Assembly (NCBI GenBank): GCA_913020685.1
Contig: CAJWAY010000008.1
Span: 1 to 23,975, forward strand
Source of the DNA: an uncultured Flavobacteriaceae bacterium
GTDB lineage: Bacteria > Bacteroidota > Bacteroidia > Flavobacteriales > Flavobacteriaceae
Direction: 5' to 3'
Length of the DNA stretch: 23,975 nucleotides
In this document: positions 15,936 through 21,986 of the stretch, piece by piece
How the letters are laid out: each line of letters starts with the position of its first letter
How positions within the stretch are numbered: position 1 is the first letter of the stretch
Notes under the pieces: generated by a model
Seen by the model: the letters and a program-made list of their open reading frames with translations, nothing else
Databases searched by the model: none
What the model was told of the DNA's origin: nothing
Made by a program: the position numbers and the translations under genes

Positions 15936-18002
15936 CTATGGTTTCAGTTTATTTTTAAAATAATCGTATGTAGTCCATTGGGAGCGCTGTGTTGATTGAC
16001 CCGATTGAGGTATTAGCATTTTGTTTTGTGGATTTTGATTCACAACTCTGGCCTTGATATTATCTTTCCAAGAAAGTTCAAATGTATCTAAGATTTGTCG
16101 TTTTAATTCGTCATCATAAACAGGACAGGCAACTTCAACCCTATTTTCGACATTACGAGTCATAAAATCGGCGGAAGACAAGTATATTTTTTTTTCTCCT
16201 GCATTCTCAAAAATCAGTACACGAGGATGTTCCAAAAACTTATCCACCACACTTATCACAATGATATTTTCACTCAAACCTTTAATTCCAGGTATCAAAC
16301 AACAGATACCCCTGACAATCATTTTAATTTTGACCCCAGCTTGACTGGCCTGATAGAGTTTATCAACAAGAGGGTAATTTGTAATATTATTTATTTTGAG
16401 TGAAATACCTGAGGAGAGTCCTTTGTTGTGATTTTGAATTTCATTGTCAATTAATTTTGAAATTACAGAAGTAGTATAGTGAGGGGATACAATCAGGTGT
16501 TTATATTTTTTTATTTTATAACTCACCTGAAGGAAATTAAAAACTTTATTTACCTCTTTAAGTATTTTTTGATTGGTAGTAAATAAAGTGTAATCTGTGT
16601 AAATTTTGGCAGTGGATTCATTGAAATTTCCGGTGCTGACGAAACCGTAGCGTCTATTTTTATTGCCTTGTTCCCTCTCTATAACACATATTTTGGAATG
16701 GACTTTTAGTCCAGGAATTCCAAAAATCAATTGAACTCCAGCTGCCTCAAGTTGTTCCGCAAAATTGATATTATTTTCTTCATCAAATCGCGCCTGTAGT
16801 TCGATTTGAACAAGTACTTTTTTTCCATTTTTTGCTGCATTGATAAGTGCACTGGCAATATGAGAAACCTTGGATAAGCGGTAGATGGTTATTTTTATCG
16901 ACTTTACCTTGGGATCTAATGCAGCTTCTCTCAGAAATTTGATTACATACGAAAAGTCCTGATATGGAGCATAAAGCAAATAATCTTTTTTGTCAATCGC
17001 ATCCAATATATTTTCCTCCAAACTGAGACCTGGTATTGGAAGTGGAGGAAAAGAAGTGTACAACAAATCTCGACGGTCTAAGCTTGGAAAGCCCATGTAG
17101 TCCCTTCGCTGATGATACTTTCCACCAGGAATGAGACTGTCTGTTGTGGCAATCTTAAGTTTTTCCATGACAAATGTCAAGGTTGACAAAGGAATTTCTT
17201 TGTCATAAACCAATCTAACGGGATCGCTAATCATACGATCTTTTACACTGAGGGTTATTTTTTCAACATAACTAATGGACACATCTTCTTCTAGATCTAA
17301 TTCGGCATCACGGGTAATTTTTACCATGTGCGCCTGAATATTTTTATAGTTAAAAAAGCTGAATATCATATGAAAATGGTAGCGAATCAAATCATCAAGC
17401 ATCATTATGTATTGTTTTCCATCATTATTCTTTGGTAATACAACAAATCTTTTAGCATCTTTGGGGATCTCGATCAGGGCATAAATATTTTTATCTTCTA
17501 ATGCTTCCTCCAAGGTCATGGTTACAATCAAAAAGGCCTTATTAGCAGACAAATCTTGATCACGGCTTTGGGACAAAATGATTGTTACTAGAGCCGGGTT
17601 TACATTTTGTATGAAATAATTCTTTAAGAAGTCTTCATGTTCTGATTTTACCTCATTTTGATCAATAAAAAAAATATTTTCACGCTCCAACTCACTATAA
17701 ATACCATTTAGAATTTTCAAACTTTCATCCTGAAGCTCAATTACTCTTTTGGTGATTTCCTTAAGTAAGGCCTCAGCACTTCTCCCAGCAAATACTCTTT
17801 TACCAGTTTTACTGGATTGTGCAATTCTCTTTACAGTGGCATATCGAACCTGGAAAAATTCGTCCAAATTATTTGAGAAAATTCCCAAAAAACGAAGGCG
17901 TTCTATCAATGGTACATTTTTATCATTGGACTCTTGTAAAACTCTAGCATTAAAATCGAGCCAACTGATTTCTCTATTTATATATTTGGGAGTTGCACTC
18001 AT
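15936..18002 (-). CDS. ppk1: Polyphosphate kinase 1
   Basis: A 688-residue enzyme that reversibly polymerises the gamma phosphate of ATP into polyphosphate. The N-terminal domain starts YINREISWLDFNARVL and FSNNLDEFFQVR. The head and catalytic domains follow, with ITIYRLSK and LQARFDEENNI. The phosphorylated histidine is His435 in GLKVHSKICVIE, and the second conserved histidine is His592 in FLEHPRVLIFENAG. Both numbers, and the total length, match what I know of the E. coli enzyme. VSTGNFNESTAKIYTD and YLSSADFMTRN are further signatures. The gene lies between sixA (five-base gap) and ppx (two-base gap). Confidence 0.98.
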   Translation of the reverse strand: MSATPKYINREISWLDFNARVLQESNDKNVPLIERLRFLGIFSNNLDEFFQVRYATVKRIAQSSKTGKRVFAGRSAEALLKEITKRVIELQDESLKILNGIYSELERENIFFIDQNEVKSEHEDFLKNYFIQNVNPALVTIILSQSRDQDLSANKAFLIVTMTLEEALEDKNIYALIEIPKDAKRFVVLPKNNDGKQYIMMLDDLIRYHFHMIFSFFNYKNIQAHMVKITRDAELDLEEDVSISYVEKITLSVKDRMISDPVRLVYDKEIPLSTLTFVMEKLKIATTDSLIPGGKYHQRRDYMGFPSLDRRDLLYTSFPPLPIPGLSLEENILDAIDKKDYLLYAPYQDFSYVIKFLREAALDPKVKSIKITIYRLSKVSHIASALINAAKNGKKVLVQIELQARFDEENNINFAEQLEAAGVQLIFGIPGLKVHSKICVIEREQGNKNRRYGFVSTGNFNESTAKIYTDYTLFTTNQKILKEVNKVFNFLQVSYKIKKYKHLIVSPHYTTSVISKLIDNEIQNHNKGLSSGISLKINNITNYPLVDKLYQASQAGVKIKMIVRGICCLIPGIKGLSENIIVISVVDKFLEHPRVLIFENAGEKKIYLSSADFMTRNVENRVEVACPVYDDELKRQILDTFELSWKDNIKARVVNQNPQNKMLIPQSGQSTQRSQWTTYDYFKNKLKP

Positions 18003-18007
18003 ATCTT

Positions 18008-18487
18008 TTAAAATTTCTTTTTTTGACCCAATACTACTTCTCCCTTAAATAAATTACTCCATCGATCTTCTTTAAAAGAAATCTTTGCAAATCCGGAAGT
18101 CCTAAGTTGATTGATGCTTACATCTGAAAAATGATTAATCACTTCAGTAAACGCAGGATTGTGTCCAACCAAAACCACCTTGCTCCATCGTTCATCCAAA
18201 GCATAAACATAGTCTATTATACTAAAGCCAGAAAAAGTATAAAGTTGCTCATCAATAATCAATTTTTCCATTGAAATTTCCAATTCTCGAATCACAATAA
18301 TCGCAGTGTGTAAGGCTCTGATCGCTGGACTTGAGATAATGACCTCCGCATTAATAAAAAAATCTCCCTTTTGATTGGATTTTCTTTGGATTCTTTCAAT
18401 TCCTGACTGGGATAGGGGTCTGTTAATGTCATTTACCATATAAGTTCTATTGGATTTAGCGTGCCTTAAAATGACAAGTTCTTTCAT
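18008..18487 (-). CDS. sixA: SixA-like histidine phosphatase
   Basis: A 159-residue single-domain member of the histidine phosphatase (phosphoglycerate mutase-like) superfamily. The catalytic RHAKS lies at residues 8-12, and the second conserved histidine is in VLVGHNPAF (about residue 109). ISSPAIRALHTA supplies the substrate-binding arginine. SixA in E. coli removes phosphate from histidine phosphotransfer proteins, but the substrate here is unknown. The gene sits between pdxH (three-base gap) and ppk1 (five-base gap), an arrangement that ties it to polyphosphate genes; whether the link is functional is open. Confidence 0.88.
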   Translation of the reverse strand: MKELVILRHAKSNRTYMVNDINRPLSQSGIERIQRKSNQKGDFFINAEVIISSPAIRALHTAIIVIRELEISMEKLIIDEQLYTFSGFSIIDYVYALDERWSKVVLVGHNPAFTEVINHFSDVSINQLRTSGFAKISFKEDRWSNLFKGEVVLGQKKKF

Positions 18488-18490
18488 AAA

Positions 18491-19150
18491 TTAGGGAGCT
18501 AAACGTTTTGATTTCCAATCTATACCGTCAAAATAACAACAAATTCTGTCATGCAGGCGGTTGGGTCTACCTTGCCAAAACTCAATTTCGAAGGGTCGTA
18601 CTAATATTCCACCCCAATGATCAGGACGAGGGATTTTAATATTTTTAAACCTTTTCTCAAAAGAAGATTGCAAATCTTCCAAAAATTTTCGATCAGGTAT
18701 GACTTCACTTTGAGGGGAAACATGAGCTCCTAATTGGCTTCCCCTTGGACGTGAATCAAAATATTGGTTAGATTTTTCTGCTGACAATTTTTCAGCTTCT
18801 CCTTTAATTATGATTTGCCGCTCTAAGCTAGGCCAATAAAATGATAATCCAACTTTCGAATGTTTCAACATAGATTTGCCTTTTTTACTATTATAGTTAG
18901 TAAAAAAAACAAACCCTTCTTCAGAAAAATCTTTTAGTAATACAACCCTTGCACGTGGAAAACCATCATCACCAAGAGTTGTAAGACTCATAGCATTAGC
19001 CTCATCAATAGCATCACTCTCTTCGGCCTCAAAAAACCATTTTTGGAAAAGTTGTAAGGGATTCTTCGAGACATGATGGAAATCCAAGGTTCCCTTTTCG
19101 TATGATTTTCGTAAATCAGACAGCTTAGTTTTCATATCTCTGTTACTCAT
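18491..19150 (-). CDS. pdxH: Pyridoxamine 5'-phosphate oxidase
   Basis: A 219-residue FMN enzyme that oxidises pyridoxamine or pyridoxine 5'-phosphate to pyridoxal 5'-phosphate (PLP). Signatures: ARVVLLKDFSEEGFVFFTNY and SKKGKSMLKH (FMN site), FYWPSLERQIIIKGEAEKL, SRPRGSQLGAHVSPQSEVI, and near the C-terminus EFWQGRPNRLHDR with the substrate-binding RLHDR. The start is uncertain: the first ATG (19150) lies only four bases after a promoter-like TAAATTTG, so the mRNA may be leaderless or translation may begin at Met6 (19135). It is the first gene of a pdxH-sixA-ppk1-ppx unit. Confidence 0.95.
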   Translation of the reverse strand: MSNRDMKTKLSDLRKSYEKGTLDFHHVSKNPLQLFQKWFFEAEESDAIDEANAMSLTTLGDDGFPRARVVLLKDFSEEGFVFFTNYNSKKGKSMLKHSKVGLSFYWPSLERQIIIKGEAEKLSAEKSNQYFDSRPRGSQLGAHVSPQSEVIPDRKFLEDLQSSFEKRFKNIKIPRPDHWGGILVRPFEIEFWQGRPNRLHDRICCYFDGIDWKSKRLAP

Positions 19151-19154
19151 AGAA

Positions 19155-19162
19155 CAAATTTA
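19155..19162 (-). promoter_or_regulatory. Putative -7 promoter element for pdxH-sixA-ppk1-ppx
   Basis: On the minus strand TAAATTTG matches TAnnTTTG in the 28-base gap between rnz and pdxH. Transcription would begin about at the annotated pdxH ATG, giving little or no leader. Confidence 0.5.
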
Positions 19163-19178
19163 CTATTAATCCCTCAGA

Positions 19179-20084
19179 CTAAATATCAAATATTTTACCA
19201 TCTGCAGCCAATTCAACATCATTGAAAAAGGGAGTTGCTTCCTCCAAAAATCTATTTTTATCTCTGTAACGGGACGAGAAATGACCTAAAACAAGGCGTT
19301 TTACATCTGATAATTTGGCAATTTTTGCTGCTTGTGCTGCTGTGCTGTGTTTGGTTTTTTGAGCCAAATTTTCATGTGAGTCTAGGAAGGTGGCTTCATG
19401 ATAAAGTAAATCTACGCCCTTAATAAATTGAACTAAAGATTCATTATAGGCAGTGTCACTGCAGAATGCATAACTTTTGATTGGGATTGGATCATGTGAG
19501 ACCATTTCATTTTTAAGTTCAGTACCATCTTCCAATAATAAATCCCGTCCAAGTTTGAGATTATGAAAATCATAATGAGGGATATTGTAGTTTCTTAATT
19601 TATCTTTATCCAATCTCCTCAAACCGAGCTTTTCCTTAAACAAAAACCCATTTGTATAAATACGATGATCTAGAGGTATAGTATGAACAGTAATTAGTTC
19701 ATCATCGAAAATTAGTTCTGAATTTTTATTTTCCAATTCATGAAAAAATAGATTGTAATTGGTCCAAGAGTTGGCTAGTTTTAGCTGGAGTGTGATTACA
19801 TCTTTTATTCCTTTAGGTCCGTAGATATTTAGATCAGCTGTCCTCCCCAGCAGTCTGAAAGTACTGATCAAACCAACTAGGCCATAAAAGTGATCTCCGT
19901 GCAGGTGGGATATAAATATATGTTTGATTCTTGAAAACTTAATTTTCTTGTGCCGAAGTTGATTCTGGGTACCTTCACCACAATCAATTAAAAAAAGATG
20001 GTCTTTGATCTCCAGAACTTGGGAAGTAGTGTGGGTATTTTCTGTGGGTGTTGCAGAATGACATCCTAAAATATTAAGTCTCAT
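19179..20084 (-). CDS. rnz: Ribonuclease Z (tRNA 3' endonuclease)
   Basis: A 301-residue metallo-beta-lactamase-fold nuclease that trims the 3' trailer of tRNA precursors. It shows FLIDCGEGTQNQLRH, the zinc motif HLHGDHFYGL (HxHxDH, about residues 60-65), SYAFCSDTAYNES with the bridging aspartate, LLYHEATFLDSHE, and VLGHFSSRYRD near the C-terminus. The frame is open further upstream, but the ATG at 20084 gives the canonical MRLNILGCHSATPT start and a four-base ATGA overlap with the upstream STAS-like gene, so I use it. This couples rnz translation to the STAS-like gene and pyrB. Confidence 0.95.
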   Translation of the reverse strand: MRLNILGCHSATPTENTHTTSQVLEIKDHLFLIDCGEGTQNQLRHKKIKFSRIKHIFISHLHGDHFYGLVGLISTFRLLGRTADLNIYGPKGIKDVITLQLKLANSWTNYNLFFHELENKNSELIFDDELITVHTIPLDHRIYTNGFLFKEKLGLRRLDKDKLRNYNIPHYDFHNLKLGRDLLLEDGTELKNEMVSHDPIPIKSYAFCSDTAYNESLVQFIKGVDLLYHEATFLDSHENLAQKTKHSTAAQAAKIAKLSDVKRLVLGHFSSRYRDKNRFLEEATPFFNDVELAADGKIFDI

Positions 20085-20407
20085 AGCGAAGTCCCCAGGT
20101 CTCTTTGAATTTGTTCCATCTTTAAGTAATCCTCTGCCTCTATAAGGGTTGGGACAATGTTTAACGACTCTGTATTTATAATTGGTAGTGACTCTTTTAA
20201 TACGATAACCAAACAAAATCCGGCATTAATAATATCCTGGTTGATTTGGGTAAGTGTGGAAAGATGAGCTTTGTCCATGGTTTCTAAAGGTGATAAATCA
20301 AGAATTAAATCTGAAGTAAATTTGAGGGGTAAAAGATCAACATCTAATATTCGGTTAGTTTTTTCAAATTTTAGGTATAGGTGTGAGTCTTTATTATTTA
20401 AAGTCAT
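20081..20407 (-). CDS. Small STAS-like domain protein
   Basis: A 108-residue protein whose middle reads like a STAS (anti-sigma factor antagonist) fold: LILDLSPLETMDKAHLSTL, a helix, then CLVIVLKE, and the ending PTLIEAEDYLKMEQIQRDLG. In classical STAS proteins the loop after the ILDLS strand carries a phosphorylated serine (DSSG); here it is MDKAH, so phosphorylation at that site is not possible. It overlaps both pyrB (20404-20407) and rnz (20081-20084) by four bases. I recall similar small STAS-like proteins encoded before rnz in other Bacteroidota. Its partner and role are unknown. Confidence 0.7.
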   Translation of the reverse strand: MTLNNKDSHLYLKFEKTNRILDVDLLPLKFTSDLILDLSPLETMDKAHLSTLTQINQDIINAGFCLVIVLKESLPIINTESLNIVPTLIEAEDYLKMEQIQRDLGTSL

Positions 20408-21342
20408 GTAGATGAAATGTTGAGTTTGGCGACCAGTAAGTAGATTATCGCCATTCTTATGGCAACTCCATTCTCAACTTGGTCCAAGATGATAGCATTT
20501 TTGGAATCTGCCACATCAGAAGTTATTTCCACACCCCTATTAATCGGTCCTGGGTGTAACAATAAAATTTCCTTTTTGAGCTTAGTTATTTTTTTAGCGT
20601 CTATACCATATAGTTGAGCATATTCCCTAGTAGATGGAAAATATTTTAGATTCATTCTTTCATTCTGGATCCTAAGCATATTTACAGCATCGCACCATTT
20701 AAGAGTTTGCATTAAGTCAGTGCTCATTTTAACTCCAAGTTCTTCAATATGCTTTGGAATCAATGATTTAGGACCACATACCTGTAACTCAGCACCCAAA
20801 ATTTTTAAGGCATAAATATTCGATAAAGCTACTCTTGAGTGGAGAATATCTCCCACAATAGCAATTTTTTTCCCTTTTAACTCACCCAATTTTTCTTTGA
20901 GAGAGTATGCATCTAAAAGAGCTTGAGAAGGGTGTTCGTGGGTACCGTCACCGGCATTGATAATACAAGCATCAACATTATTGGAGAGAAACAAAGCTGC
21001 TCCTGGATTAGGGTGTCGCATGACTATTAAATCAACTTTCATTGCCAAAATATTATTGACTGTGTCTATTAAAGTTTCTCCTTTTGTGACAGAGGATTGG
21101 GAGGCAGAGAAGTTGATTACATCCGCACTCAATCTTTTTTCTGCCAACTCAAAGGAAAGCTTAGTACGGGTACTGTTTTCGAAAAACAAATTGGCAATTG
21201 TTATATCTCTCAAACTAGGTACTTTTTTTATGGGTCGGTTAATAACTTCTTTAAAATGGTCAGCGGTTTTGAAAATCAACTGAATATCCTCTTTTTTGAG
21301 GTACTTGATGCCTAATAAATGATTGACACTTAGCTGTTCCAT
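20404..21342 (-). CDS. pyrB: Aspartate carbamoyltransferase, catalytic chain
   Basis: A 312-residue enzyme that joins carbamoyl phosphate and aspartate in the first committed step of pyrimidine synthesis. The carbamoyl-phosphate site is FFENSTRTKLSFELAEKRL (about residues 53-71). MRHPNPGAA and HEHPSQALLDAYSL (about 134-148) follow, and LLHPGPINRGVEI carries the conserved C-terminal loop. The length is normal. No regulatory chain pyrI is present in the window. It begins three bases after the pyrR stop and overlaps the STAS-like gene downstream by four. Confidence 0.96.
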   Translation of the reverse strand: MEQLSVNHLLGIKYLKKEDIQLIFKTADHFKEVINRPIKKVPSLRDITIANLFFENSTRTKLSFELAEKRLSADVINFSASQSSVTKGETLIDTVNNILAMKVDLIVMRHPNPGAALFLSNNVDACIINAGDGTHEHPSQALLDAYSLKEKLGELKGKKIAIVGDILHSRVALSNIYALKILGAELQVCGPKSLIPKHIEELGVKMSTDLMQTLKWCDAVNMLRIQNERMNLKYFPSTREYAQLYGIDAKKITKLKKEILLLHPGPINRGVEITSDVADSKNAIILDQVENGVAIRMAIIYLLVAKLNISST

Positions 21343-21345
21343 ATT

Positions 21346-21885
21346 TTATTTTTTTTCTATGAAAACGGTATCTTCTTTTGATTGTTCTTTCCATTGAACC
21401 CTAACCTTGTCTCCTTCCAAAGCGTCGACTTGTACCCCTGTATAGTCTGGTTGAATTGGCAGATCTCGACTAAATCTTCGGTCAATCAATACCAATAACT
21501 GAATATCTTTGGGGCGGCCATAATTATCTAATGCAGTCAATGCAGCTCTAATACTTCTTCCCGTATAGAGAACATCGTCAATGATAACAACAGATTTCCC
21601 CTCTATAGCCACCTCCATTTCTGATGACGATGGCGATAGGGTTTTATCAAATCGTCTAAAATCGTCTCTAAAAAAAGTAATGTCTAGCTTACCATATATG
21701 ACTTTTTTAAGTCCGTAATTATTTTCCAAAAGTTCAACCAAACGGTGGAGCAAGTGAATGCCCCTGGGCTGTAAACCAACTAAAACTACTTTATCAAAAT
21801 CATTGAATTTTTCAATCAACTGGCTGACCAGTCGTTTGAGAATAATCTCTATTTTTTTGTGAGACAGGAGTACTCTGAGAGACAT
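21346..21885 (-). CDS. pyrR: PyrR, pyrimidine operon regulator / uracil phosphoribosyltransferase-like
   Basis: A 179-residue phosphoribosyltransferase-fold protein. The PRPP-binding motif is VVIIDDVLYTGRSIRAAL (about residues 99-116). VLVGLQPRGIHLLHRL and DITFFRDDFRR also match PyrR. PyrR of Gram-positive bacteria attenuates the pyr operon in a UMP-dependent way; I see no clear RNA target here, so it may act mainly as an enzyme. The frame extends to an ATG at 21915, but a TAnnTTTG element at 21904-21911 lies between the two ATGs. The ATG at 21885 (MSLRVLL) is therefore used, and it gives the usual length. Confidence 0.9.
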   Translation of the reverse strand: MSLRVLLSHKKIEIILKRLVSQLIEKFNDFDKVVLVGLQPRGIHLLHRLVELLENNYGLKKVIYGKLDITFFRDDFRRFDKTLSPSSSEMEVAIEGKSVVIIDDVLYTGRSIRAALTALDNYGRPKDIQLLVLIDRRFSRDLPIQPDYTGVQVDALEGDKVRVQWKEQSKEDTVFIEKK

Positions 21886-21903
21886 TAGGAACTTTTGATA
21901 GCA

Positions 21904-21911
21904 CAAAAATA
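21904..21911 (-). promoter_or_regulatory. Putative -7 promoter element for pyrR-pyrB-STAS-rnz
   Basis: On the minus strand TATTTTTG matches TAnnTTTG, 18 bases before the pyrR ATG at 21885 and about 30 bases downstream of the rpsA terminator. Its position decides the pyrR start. Confidence 0.6.
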
Positions 21912-21941
21912 TCATTTTTTAATGAATCCATTGAATTAAAA

Positions 21942-21962
21942 AACCCTTCTAAAAGAAGGGTT
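21942..21962 (-). terminator. Rho-independent terminator of rpsA
   Basis: A perfect 9-base-pair stem (AACCCTTCT and AGAAGGGTT) with a three-base loop. On the minus strand it is followed by a T run (TTTTTT overlapping the stem end, then AATTC). It lies about 25 bases after the rpsA stop codon. It is the only clear stand-alone intrinsic terminator in the window. Confidence 0.88.
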
Positions 21963-21986
21963 CTAATAATTAAAAAGTAAAATATA

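Noticed and set aside
20085..20216. N-terminal extension of RNase Z to an ATG at 20216
   Set aside because: The extra 44 residues lie inside the STAS-like gene, and the canonical RNase Z start is at 20084 with an ATGA overlap.
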